A program made the translations under genes and the position numbers. This document shows, piece by piece, positions 27,329 through 34,407 of a stretch of 45,256 nt of DNA (position 1 is its first letter; every line of letters starts with the position of its first letter). The notes below the pieces were generated by a model. That model made no database searches, was not told where the DNA came from, and saw only the letters and a list, made by a program, of their open reading frames with translations. The stretch is from Candidatus Gastranaerophilales bacterium (lineage in GTDB: Bacteria > Cyanobacteriota > Vampirovibrionia > Gastranaerophilales > JANQFW01), in assembly GCA_028280605.1 (NCBI GenBank), contig JANQLL010000074.1, forward strand, positions 1 through 45,256, in the 5' to 3' direction.

Positions 27329-27624
27329 ATTTCAATGTCCTTCAGTGCAATTTTTATAAAATCTTTATCAAGATTATCTGCGGAAAAGTCAACAAAATCA
27401 ATATCTCTTAAAATATTAACTTCTTCATTCAGTTCATCTTTAACTGTTAAAACATCATTAAGAGATATTTTTTCTATAGAAACAAAGCCTATATCAATAT
27501 CAGATGATTGTTTTGCCTTGTTTTGGGCATAAGAGCCAAATAAAAAAATAGTACAATTATCAGAATTTAAATGTTTAAAAATAATATCTAATATTTCTTT
27601 TTTAATTTTTTCTTTTATTATCAC
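27274..27624 (-). CDS. mntA: MntA-like nucleotidyltransferase antitoxin
   Basis: The protein is 116 residues from GTG 27622-27624, with AAGGA 9 or so bases before it. The minimal nucleotidyltransferase motif GSX10DXD is exact: G30, S31, then D42 and D44 in SSDIDIG, with a third acidic residue in DIDFVDF (74-80). It would AMPylate the HepT Tyr using ATP and so neutralise the toxin. The antitoxin is encoded first and the toxin start lies inside its end, which keeps synthesis coupled. The last 18 residues sit over the toxin gene. Confidence 0.83.
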   Translation of the reverse strand: MIIKEKIKKEILDIIFKHLNSDNCTIFLFGSYAQNKAKQSSDIDIGFVSIEKISLNDVLTVKDELNEEVNILRDIDFVDFSADNLDKDFIKIALKDIEIWHKTKESSEILNSLINP

Positions 27625-27696
27625 TAATCTGATTCCTTGCAGCTCTTTTTACTTTAGTTTATCAGACATATATAATTTTTTTAATTAAAAACAACA

Positions 27697-27725
27697 TAAA
27701 AAAGAGCCACCCCGAAGGACAGCTC
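27697..27725 (-). terminator. Flagellin terminator
   Basis: On the minus strand a 9-bp GC-rich stem with three G-U pairs (GAGCTGTCC / GGGTGGCTC) closes a stable TTCG tetraloop and is followed by TTTTTT. It starts about 38 bases after the flagellin stop. Confidence 0.85.
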
Positions 27726-27762
27726 AATTTCAATCTTTTCAAAAAAATACGATAAAATGTGA

Positions 27763-28626
27763 TTAAATTAGAGATAACGCAATTGAAGGTGCCTGGTTAG
27801 CTTGCGCTAACAGACTTGCAGATGCTTGCTGCAAGATTTGGTTTCTTGTTAAAGAAGCTGCTTCTTGAGCTACATCAACGTCTCTAATTCTGGATTCAGA
27901 TGCCAGCATGTTTTCACGCTTAATTTGCAAACTCTTCATGGTAGATTCTAATCGGTTTTGATATGAACCAATTGTAGATCTGTTAGAGGATACTTGCGTA
28001 ATTGCTGAATCCAAGTTTGTCAAGAAACTTGCTGCACTGGAACTTGAAGTAAAGAAATTAGCCAAATATTGCGAATCACTTGAACTTTTCAAACCTAAAG
28101 CTGTTGCAGTTGCAGACGCAAGAGGTGATCCAATATTTAAGGTATTCAATGAAGCTTGACCTGCAACAAAGTTAGCACCGATTTGTAGTGTTAAATCTGT
28201 ATTATCTCCATTCAATAACTTAACAGAGTTAAACGCGGATGAGTTAGCAATCCTGCTTATCTCACTTACTCGCTGTTCAACCTCTGAACTCATAGCTGTT
28301 CTTTCTTGACTGCCGTAAGTACCGTTCGCGGCTTGAACTGTAAGGTCTCTGACCCTTTGTAAGTTCTCCTGAATAATTGATAAATCGGCTTCTGCCGTTT
28401 GCAACAAGTTCACACCCGTTTGTGCGTTTTGCCAGGCCACATTAGAACCACGCGCTTGAGCTTTTAAAGATTCACTAATTGTTAGACCTGCCGCATCATC
28501 CGCTGCTTTGTTAATTTGATAACCGGTAGACAATCTTTCCAAAGATTTGTTAATACCGCCTGTTGCTCCTTGTAAGCTTCTCTGAACCATCAGAGAGCTT
28601 ATATTCGTGTTGACAACGATACTCAT
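27763..28626 (-). CDS. fliC: Flagellin
   Basis: The protein is 287 residues, short for a flagellin because the outer D2/D3 domains are nearly absent. The N-terminal D0/D1 helices run from VVNTNISSLMVQRSL to about 140, including LSTGYQINKAADDAAGLTIS and NAQTGVNLLQTAEA. The C-terminal D1/D0 helices run from about 205, with ESRIRDVDVAQEAASLTRNQ and ILQQASASLLAQANQAPSIA. AAGGAGA lies 7 bases before the ATG. It polymerises into the filament after export by the flagellar type III apparatus. No other structural flagellar gene is nearby. Codon use is richer in GC than that of its neighbours, as expected for a highly expressed gene. Confidence 0.95.
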   Translation of the reverse strand: MSIVVNTNISSLMVQRSLQGATGGINKSLERLSTGYQINKAADDAAGLTISESLKAQARGSNVAWQNAQTGVNLLQTAEADLSIIQENLQRVRDLTVQAANGTYGSQERTAMSSEVEQRVSEISRIANSSAFNSVKLLNGDNTDLTLQIGANFVAGQASLNTLNIGSPLASATATALGLKSSSDSQYLANFFTSSSSAASFLTNLDSAITQVSSNRSTIGSYQNRLESTMKSLQIKRENMLASESRIRDVDVAQEAASLTRNQILQQASASLLAQANQAPSIALSLI

Positions 28627-28674
28627 TCAGACTCTCCTTATCTAAACTATACATCCCTGATATTAAGTTGTAAT

Positions 28675-28691
28675 GTTGAAATACTTTCAAC
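28675..28691 (-). promoter_or_regulatory. Perfect 7-bp hairpin in the flagellin leader
   Basis: GTTGAAA and TTTCAAC flank a 3-base loop, about 50 bases before the flagellin ATG. It would form in the mRNA leader if transcription starts at the upstream promoter. It could affect mRNA stability or bind a regulator. Confidence 0.5.
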
Positions 28692-28762
28692 CACACATTT
28701 AAGGCTGTATGAAACCTATACTCCTATGTTCATATTAAAGGATTTTTCAAATTTCTAAATCA

Positions 28763-28789
28763 TTCTCGGGATAGAACATTCCTATACTA
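28763..28789 (-). promoter_or_regulatory. Sigma-28-like flagellin promoter
   Basis: On the minus strand TAGT, a 15-base spacer and CCCGAGAA resemble the sigma-28 pattern TAAA-N15-GCCGATAA (6 of 8 in the -10). It predicts a leader of about 130 bases. The -35 is only a half match. Confidence 0.45.
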
Positions 28790-28918
28790 AAGTTTAATGA
28801 AAATTTTTGATTATATTTGTATTCGGCAGATAAGTTCAAAATCTTTAGGCATGATCCATGTACTTTTTACACTTCTTAATATAATGTTAAGAAAATTTTA
28901 TTTCTGGCATGTTATTAA

Positions 28919-29005
28919 GCCCTACGCGCCGAGGTCGCTACGGGCAGCTGCACCGCCAAGGTCGGCGCAGCTAAAAGTTTGGTATGGCTTGCTACAAGCT
29001 TTTAG
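28919..29005. other. GC-rich structured segment of unknown nature
   Basis: In an AT-rich setting this stretch is conspicuously GC-rich and can fold into three nested or adjacent stems: GCCC (28919-28922) with GGGC (28942-28945); AGCTGC (28946-28951) with GCAGCT (28967-28972); and an 11-bp imperfect stem CTAAAAGTTTG / CAAGCTTTTAG (28971-29005). An 80-codon frame (28797-29039) crosses it, but the protein looks like translated repeat DNA. It could be a palindromic repeat unit, a small mobile remnant or a structured RNA. The surrounding 28792-29085 holds nothing else that I can identify. Confidence 0.5.
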
Positions 29006-29085
29006 CCTTTCAGCTCTTATGCGGTACTATAAAAAATAAAAGAAATCTAGAAAAAAGCTAATTAAATTTAGTACAATAAAATAAT

Positions 29086-29113
29086 TTGAAATATAAAATT
29101 AATCCTGTATAAT
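29086..29113 (+). promoter_or_regulatory. Promoter of the HD phosphohydrolase gene
   Basis: TTGAAA (29086-29091), a 16-bp spacer and a perfect TATAAT (29108-29113) lie 45 bases before the ATG. Confidence 0.7.
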
Positions 29114-29158
29114 TTTTTATATTAGATTTGACAGAATAAGAAAGACATATGAATAAGA

Positions 29159-30889
29159 ATGAATAAAAGTAAAAGGTTTGAAGATTTTTTAACAGAAACA
29201 ATTTATGATAATGTTCATGGGTTTATACTTTTAACAAAAGAAGAAAAAAGCTTGTTAAGTACAGTGTATTTTCAACGGCTTAATCACATAAGACAGCTTG
29301 GCCTTTCTTATTTTGTATTTCCAGGAGCAGTGCATACAAGATTTTCGCACTCTTTGGGTGTTTTGCATATAGTTGAAAAATTAATTCAAAGGCTCAAACA
29401 GGTTAACTGTGACTATTTTCATGAGAAAAAATTTCACCAAATAGTTAGGCTTTCCGCACTTTTACACGACATTGGACACTATCCTCTTTCTCATACAATT
29501 GAAAAATCATATATGGAGAATTTAAAGTATCAAAACTCAATAAAAAATGCACAAAAGATTAAAATTAGGCCTTCAAAAGCCTATGGTGAAGAGGATGATA
29601 GCAGTTTTAAAGAAAAACTTGAAGACAAATTTAAACTTGGAGAATATTGTGAGTCTAATAACATCCAAACTTTTTTAGAATATTATGATCATAAACCAGG
29701 CGATGGAACGAAATCTGAAATGCATCATGAGAGTTTAGCCAAAACAGTAATAACAAGTTCTCATTTTGCAGAAATTTTGAAAAACTCTTTTGAGCTAAAT
29801 GATGAGGATTTAGATGATATTTGTAATATAATAGCTGGTACAAATCGTAAATATAAATACTTTCTGGCATCAAAGTTAATTCATTCAAACTTCGATGCTG
29901 ACCAAATGGATTATATGCTAAGGGATACATTTAATACTGGCATAAATGCATCTATTGACTTAGACTTTATAATAGGGAACTTGGATGTCTGTGACAAGCT
30001 TTTTGAAGAAGATAGACAAATTAGAAAAGCTTTATCATTTAATATTAGGGCAATTCAGTCAATCGAACAATTTATACTTGCAAAATATTATTGGTATTCA
30101 AATATTTTGTATTATGATAAATCTTATTTGGTAAATAATATAGCCCAAAGAATGTTTACATCTTTACTGGTGCAAGGCAAGCTCAGAGAGAGCTCTTTTA
30201 AAGATTTAGATGGAATAAAAACAATTTTGAAAGAAGAACCGGAACAGTTTTTCTATTTTAATGATAATTATTTTTGGGAAGAAATAAAACATATTTTAAA
30301 GAATAAAGATGATAATTATGGCACTTTAATACCTAAGCTTGCTGAAATGCTAGTAAAGAGGAAGTTTCCTGAAGTTAAAAAAAGTGAATTTTTTGATTCT
30401 TACTTTGGAAAAGATGAACATAGCAAAATTAAATATTTTAACCAAATTCTTATTGACGATGATAAATTGAAAAAAGATAAGAAAAGATTTAAAGAACAGA
30501 TAGAATGCTTAAATTCTAAAAACAAAAACTATAATTATCTTGGGTTTGCCATAGACAGAGATATAATAAAAATAGACAGAAAGAAAGAAGTTTATTTTGA
30601 AAACAATGATATTAATATTCATCTAAAAAATTGTGAATGTGAAAATATTCTTAATTTTCCAGATCAGTTTTTTAGCCAATTTATAGAAATACGCCAACGC
30701 AAATTGGAAGAAAATGCGCAAAAAAGGCTAAAAAAAGTTATACAGGGGAAGTATAAATTAGTAAAAATCAGCTCAAAATCTAAGCTAACAGATTTAAAGA
30801 TTTACAAAGAAATAGAAGAAGACGATAAAACAATAATGGCTAAAAAATTATTTGCATTTAAAGTCTATGATTTTTCCGAGCTCTTATAG
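29159..30889 (+). CDS. HD-domain phosphohydrolase, dNTPase/YwfO-like, with an added C-terminal module
   Basis: The protein is 576 residues. The HD core has the dNTPase/SAMHD1-like pattern: YFQRLNHIRQLG (37-48), FPGAVHTRFSHSLGVLH (54-70) with H64, LLHDIGH (101-107) with H103 and D104, and DADQMDYMLRD near 246-256 with the last metal Asp. It probably hydrolyses deoxynucleotides or nucleotides in the cytosol. After the core comes a charged region and, at residues 512-550, a module (RQRKLEENAQKRLKKVIQGK then YKLVK) that recurs in the unknown protein at 31696-33270. A good promoter lies upstream but the ribosome binding site is weak. The next gene converges with only 11 bases between the stops. 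Confidence 0.82.
   Translation: MNKSKRFEDFLTETIYDNVHGFILLTKEEKSLLSTVYFQRLNHIRQLGLSYFVFPGAVHTRFSHSLGVLHIVEKLIQRLKQVNCDYFHEKKFHQIVRLSALLHDIGHYPLSHTIEKSYMENLKYQNSIKNAQKIKIRPSKAYGEEDDSSFKEKLEDKFKLGEYCESNNIQTFLEYYDHKPGDGTKSEMHHESLAKTVITSSHFAEILKNSFELNDEDLDDICNIIAGTNRKYKYFLASKLIHSNFDADQMDYMLRDTFNTGINASIDLDFIIGNLDVCDKLFEEDRQIRKALSFNIRAIQSIEQFILAKYYWYSNILYYDKSYLVNNIAQRMFTSLLVQGKLRESSFKDLDGIKTILKEEPEQFFYFNDNYFWEEIKHILKNKDDNYGTLIPKLAEMLVKRKFPEVKKSEFFDSYFGKDEHSKIKYFNQILIDDDKLKKDKKRFKEQIECLNSKNKNYNYLGFAIDRDIIKIDRKKEVYFENNDINIHLKNCECENILNFPDQFFSQFIEIRQRKLEENAQKRLKKVIQGKYKLVKISSKSKLTDLKIYKEIEEDDKTIMAKKLFAFKVYDFSELL
30691..30810 (+). repeat. Copy 1 of a duplicated C-terminal coding module
   Basis: This aligns without gaps to 32991-33110. 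By eye the first 80 bases match at about 63 positions, including an identical ACGCCAACGC and an identical AAAAAAGTTA. Both copies are in the same reading frame of their genes. Similarity fades after about 80 bases but returns at TTTACAAAGA. Confidence 0.75.
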
Positions 30890-30900
30890 GTAATTTATAT

Positions 30901-31419
30901 TTATACTGCTAAAGCTACTCTATTTAATTCATTACTAATGTTTTTAATTGTTTTAATTATATCATGTTCATTATATTGCTTAAAAAAGTGAGCTTTGAAT
31001 TTCTTAAGCTCCTGAGTCCGTTCTTCATCTGTATAGCTTGGAAAGTTATCACATAAATAATCATATGTTGTATATAATTCTAACAAGTCAATTAATTTAA
31101 AGCTCTCAGTTTTAAATAAATCATTTAGTCGTTTTAAGTCATTTGCTACATCATTAGACAATGGCTTATTTTGATAATTAGCCTCGTATTTTTTTAAATC
31201 TTCATTAACAATAGAGTATAATGTATCCGCAAGCTTAGAATTATAAGGACCGTTTAAGTACAAAGTAAAAGATCCGTTTATCGGTAAGTTAAATATTTTT
31301 TCTAATAAATAGCAATACTTTTGAAATTTTATTCTTTCTTTTTTATCTTTATCAAATTTATGAAAGTCACAACCCAGTTCTCTTAGACATTTATACAATA
31401 TTTTTTTTAAAGTATCCAT
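30901..31419 (-). CDS. YwgA-like protein of unknown function
   Basis: The protein is 172 residues with GAGGAGA before the ATG. It is helical and charged. The segment KFQKYCYLLEKIFNLPINGS followed by FTLYLNGPYNSKLADTLY matches the YwgA pattern (K-QK--YLL, then LY--GPYS--L), and more distantly the Panacea/SocA-like antitoxin domain. In Bacillus, ywgA sits beside the HD phosphohydrolase gene ywfO, and here the gene converges on a YwfO-like HD gene, which supports the assignment. Its biochemical role is not known; a partner or controller of the HD enzyme is an inference from proximity. Confidence 0.6.
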   Translation of the reverse strand: MDTLKKILYKCLRELGCDFHKFDKDKKERIKFQKYCYLLEKIFNLPINGSFTLYLNGPYNSKLADTLYSIVNEDLKKYEANYQNKPLSNDVANDLKRLNDLFKTESFKLIDLLELYTTYDYLCDNFPSYTDEERTQELKKFKAHFFKQYNEHDIIKTIKNISNELNRVALAV

Positions 31420-31695
31420 ACGTCTTCTCCTCTTTCATTCTTATTTTAAATAAAAGTCAAGAATTTGTAAAATTGTTTACTTTGTTCATATGATCTTTGT
31501 AAATTTTAATAATATATTTCATATCAAAATACAACCTTCTTTAGAGCAAAAATTATGTAACAATATTTTAACAAAACACCCCTTTTTTCGGATAATCCAA
31601 AACCTAGCATGCATTAAAATCCAGAAATTGATATAATATTAATTAAACAAACAAAAAGCATGTTATACCAGATTTAAGATAAAAGGTAATTGGTT

Positions 31696-33270
31696 TTGGA
31701 AAAACAAAGCGTAAAAACTGAAGATACATGCCAAAAGGATAACGATAAATACGCATCCATCCTATATTACAGGCTGCGCAATAAAATTGTCCTGCTGCGT
31801 CGCTTTGCCAAAAACTGTGACCTAATGGGCTATAAAGACCGCCTTCTCGAAGCTGTTAAAACTTCAGAAATGCAATTTGATACAGTCGGCAAAGAATACA
31901 TGCACATAATGCGAACAGGCAACTGGAGCAAATTCCTGATTCAAAAGATGGAATTTATAAACATGGGCCTGCAATCCTTTGCAATGAATATAATAGAAAG
32001 TGTTGAAGAAAGAAGAGCCGCAAAAAAATGGCATGCAAGAAAGCCTAAATCAGATAGTCCTAGCTTTAAAACTACAGCCGAAGGGCTAAAAAACCTTGCA
32101 GATAAAGCATATAGTCTGGTTAGTACAAAAATACCGGACGAAATAAGAAATAAGTTCTCTACACAGCAGATTCGTGCGGTTAATACTTTAGCTGATTTAA
32201 ATAAAAAAATACTTGAAGAAATTGAAGTAATAAAAGATAAATTCGACGATTGCCACAAATTTTCAAGATTATTACCGTTAATGATGAAACAAATGGCCGA
32301 GCATAGACTGGAACTCCCAACAGAGTTTGTAGTTCTAAAGCCCTGGTCTGTCAATGAGTATGAATTGTCCGAAGGTAATCCAGAAGATATCCACTTGTTT
32401 AAGAAATTGACAAATATAAGCAAAAAAATATTAAGTGAACTTAAGCAAATTAATTTTAATCACGATTTGTTTACGGATAATGTACCTGATCAAGTTAGCT
32501 ACAGCAATGTAAAAGAAATATTGCATCTGCCAATACCAAAGGACTGTTCAAACTCAGAGCCCAATGATATTTCATATCCTCGCTACCAGGAGGGTTTTTC
32601 TGACCACCCTCTGATTAGAATAATAGACGCGCATAAAGAGTTACTTTATAAAATTCGCTGTGTGCGCCAGTCTCAGTTTAGGCTCGACAAAGTAAAGCAT
32701 AACATCTGTTATAAAGATGATTATCTTGCTTTGGCACGAGATAAGTATTATGACCCATATCAAGAAGACGAAATCAAATATTTCAGTTACGAAAGTTGGG
32801 AAGATGAAGCGGTAACCCCAGAACAGGAGGAGCAAAGGTATAATGAACACTTTGAGTATTACCGAGATTACAAAAATCGAGACTATGAGCAAAGGGTAAT
32901 TAATGCCCAACGTCGTAAATCACGAAAACTAATGGCTGTAGAGCGCAACAAATTTGTTGCAAAGTGCTGCGAAGAGGCAAGAAAGGAAGCACGCCAACGC
33001 AAGCTGGAAGACAGTGCAAAAAATAAGCTTAAAAAAGTTAAACAGGGGGAGTATAAGCTAGTCAAAGTATCCGGCAGTTTAAAGCTGTCGGGATCAAGTA
33101 TTTATAAAGATGCTGCTTCAGCAGGCGATACTTGTATTTTAGAAAATGATAAAAAAGAAAATAAAATAGAAGATACGCTTAATGATGAAAATAATGCGAT
33201 AAATGATAATATAATAGATATAAATAACAGCAAAAAAGAAGAATTGAACAAGAAAAAGCCCTATTATTAG
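31696..33270 (+). CDS. Unrecognised helical protein sharing a C-terminal module with the HD protein
   Basis: The protein is 524 residues from TTG 31696, which has AAAAGG 9 bases before it; a TTG at 31690 is too close to the site and no ATG occurs until residue 45. I do not recognise the family. It is strongly helical and charged, has no signal peptide or membrane span, and carries an Arg/Lys-rich stretch around 395-445 (NAQRRKSRKLM). Residues 433-471 (RQRKLEDSAKNKLKKVKQGE then YKLVKVSG) repeat the module at the end of the HD phosphohydrolase. The tail is acidic and Asn-rich. The 5' half is richer in G+C than its neighbours. A TATAAT at 31632-31637 may be its -10. A terminator follows at 33305. 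Confidence 0.7.
   Translation: MEKQSVKTEDTCQKDNDKYASILYYRLRNKIVLLRRFAKNCDLMGYKDRLLEAVKTSEMQFDTVGKEYMHIMRTGNWSKFLIQKMEFINMGLQSFAMNIIESVEERRAAKKWHARKPKSDSPSFKTTAEGLKNLADKAYSLVSTKIPDEIRNKFSTQQIRAVNTLADLNKKILEEIEVIKDKFDDCHKFSRLLPLMMKQMAEHRLELPTEFVVLKPWSVNEYELSEGNPEDIHLFKKLTNISKKILSELKQINFNHDLFTDNVPDQVSYSNVKEILHLPIPKDCSNSEPNDISYPRYQEGFSDHPLIRIIDAHKELLYKIRCVRQSQFRLDKVKHNICYKDDYLALARDKYYDPYQEDEIKYFSYESWEDEAVTPEQEEQRYNEHFEYYRDYKNRDYEQRVINAQRRKSRKLMAVERNKFVAKCCEEARKEARQRKLEDSAKNKLKKVKQGEYKLVKVSGSLKLSGSSIYKDAASAGDTCILENDKKENKIEDTLNDENNAINDNIIDINNSKKEELNKKKPYY
32991..33110 (+). repeat. Copy 2 of a duplicated C-terminal coding module
   Basis: Partner of 30691-30810, in the same reading frame. The protein version reads RQRKLE, then A..., LKKV, QG, YKLVK, and IYK at the same spacings as copy 1. 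The copies lie 2.2 kb apart in the same orientation. Confidence 0.75.
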
Positions 33271-33304
33271 AGGGTCTTGATGAAAAAATTAAAGATTTTT
33301 GACT

Positions 33305-33355
33305 GCAATGATGACTTTTTGCCTAGCAAAGGGGTAGTTATCATTGCCTTTTTTT
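33305..33355 (+). terminator. Rho-independent terminator
   Basis: A 12-bp stem with one G-T pair (GCAATGATGACT / AGTTATCATTGC) and a 19-base loop is followed by CTTTTTTT. It closes the transcript of the unknown helical protein. Confidence 0.8.
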
Positions 33356-33417
33356 ATGTGTCCATTATCCAAAAGAAAAGCGCTAAAAAAAATCCATCAA
33401 CACCCCTGAAAGAAAGC

Positions 33418-33496
33418 TATAATTGAAGTGTATATCTAAAGCTAATTAGCGCCTCAAGGAGAGTAATGAATGTGCCTTAGGCGCTGGCGACAGCCA
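33418..33496 (+). promoter_or_regulatory. Possible attenuator-like leader with a 4-codon minicistron
   Basis: A TATAAT (33418-33423) is followed by a hairpin whose arms are AGCGCCT-c-AAGG and CCTT-AGGCGCT (33448-33485). The AAGG is part of a Shine-Dalgarno site (AAGGAGAG) for the tiny frame ATG AAT GTG CCT TAG at 33466-33480, so the site is paired with the end of the frame. A second small hairpin (TGGC / GCCA, 33485-33496) follows. Function is speculative, and the -35 for this TATAAT is poor. Confidence 0.3.
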
Positions 33497-33502
33497 CCCG
33501 TC

Positions 33503-33531
33503 TTGACAAAATGTTGGGCTTGCCGTACAAT
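33503..33531 (+). promoter_or_regulatory. Near-consensus promoter of the DtxR-family gene
   Basis: A perfect TTGACA (33503-33508), 17 bp and TACAAT (33526-33531). A dyad with arms ACAAAAT and ATTTTGT (33506-33536) encloses the spacer, so it could be the operator for the encoded metal regulator. The start of transcription would be near 33538. Confidence 0.75.
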
Positions 33532-33581
33532 TTTGTTTGTGCTAAAATAAATATAATTAGATCTTTAATAAAGGAGATATA

Positions 33582-34028
33582 TTGAAAAAGCAGAGGATTA
33601 CAGCGAGTTTAGAAGACTATTTGGAAACAATATTTCATCTTGTTGAAAAACATCATGCGGCAAGACCAATTGATATATCAAAAGAAATGAATGTTGGAAA
33701 ATCGTCTGTAACAGAAGCTTTAAGATCTCTTGCCGAAAAAAAGCTTATTAATTATGAGCCATACAGTAAAGTTACCTTAACTTATCAAGGTCAAAAAGTG
33801 GCGCAAGAAGTAGTTTTAAAGCACAAGATTCTGTATGATTTTTTGCACGAAATACTTGGAGTAGATAAGCAAGAAGCAAAGAAGAACGCTTGTGAAATTG
33901 AACACGTTATATCTGAAAACGTACTGGAAAAATTAGTAGATTTTATTGAATTTAGTAAAGAACTATACGGTAAAGATCAAAATATAGCTGAAGAATTTAA
34001 AAAATTTAGCAAGAAAAAAGAAGGATAA
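33582..34028 (+). CDS. DtxR-family metal-dependent regulator
   Basis: The protein is 148 residues from TTG 33582, with AAGGAGA directly upstream. An N-terminal winged helix (ITASLEDYLETIFHL to about 70) is followed by the dimerisation domain. The metal site C104-x-x-E107-H108 (NACEIEHVIS) matches the Cys-Glu-His of DtxR/IdeR rather than the Glu-Glu-His of MntR, which points to iron sensing. There is no SH3-like third domain, so it has the short form. It probably represses its own operon when iron is bound. The next two genes follow in the same direction with good ribosome binding sites. Confidence 0.83.
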   Translation: MKKQRITASLEDYLETIFHLVEKHHAARPIDISKEMNVGKSSVTEALRSLAEKKLINYEPYSKVTLTYQGQKVAQEVVLKHKILYDFLHEILGVDKQEAKKNACEIEHVISENVLEKLVDFIEFSKELYGKDQNIAEEFKKFSKKKEG

Positions 34029-34083
34029 AATTTTTTGCCATAAATGTTCGGCAGGCAAAACTTTAGATTTTAAGGAGACAAAA

Positions 34084-34302
34084 GTGAGAAAGCAAAATCA
34101 AAGTGGAGAAGATTATTTACAAAATAAATTTTTCCATGAAGTATTAAAACTATCTGATAGCGAAGTTCAAGAGGCGGTTCATATTTTTAAAGATATTGTT
34201 TCTCCTTCTGTATCAAGTAAATTTAATTTTTTTGTGGAGTTTATTATAGAGACGGACAATATGGCAGATAAATTTAAAAATTATTTAAAAGCAAGAAAGT
34301 AA
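34084..34302 (+). CDS. Small protein resembling a solo DtxR dimerisation domain
   Basis: The protein is 72 residues from GTG 34084 with AAGGAG 6 bases before it. The part HIFKDIVSPSVSSKFNFFVE, ending in DKFKNYLKARK, parallels residues of the preceding regulator (IEHVISENVLEKLVDFIEF to EEFKKFSKKK) in length and pattern. It has no helix-turn-helix and the metal ligands are not kept. By eye it looks like a detached, diverged copy of the dimerisation domain. It could form mixed dimers with the regulator (inference). It might instead be an unrelated short helical protein. Confidence 0.6.
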   Translation: MRKQNQSGEDYLQNKFFHEVLKLSDSEVQEAVHIFKDIVSPSVSSKFNFFVEFIIETDNMADKFKNYLKARK

Positions 34303-34407
34303 AAAAAATTTAATGCAAAAGTTTGGAAAATCTAACATTTTGAAGGAAGAAACGCAGTAACATTTGGATTTAGATCAATAATTAAATAATAAAACAAGGA
34401 GCTTATT

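Larger units (their letters stand above)
33271..33581 (+). other. 311-base interval before the DtxR-type gene
   Basis: No protein gene of normal size is seen. It contains the terminator of the preceding gene (33305-33355), a possible promoter with leader hairpins (33418-33496), and a strong promoter (33503-33531). Confidence 0.6.

Noticed and set aside
28797..29039. 80-codon plus-strand frame considered as a gene
   Set aside because: No ribosome binding site; it crosses the GC-rich structured segment and its protein (Arg/Ala/Pro-rich then hydrophobic) looks like translated repeat DNA.
31941..32423. 160-codon minus-strand frame inside the unknown helical protein gene
   Set aside because: It is an antisense shadow of a longer frame with a ribosome site and a matched C-terminal module.
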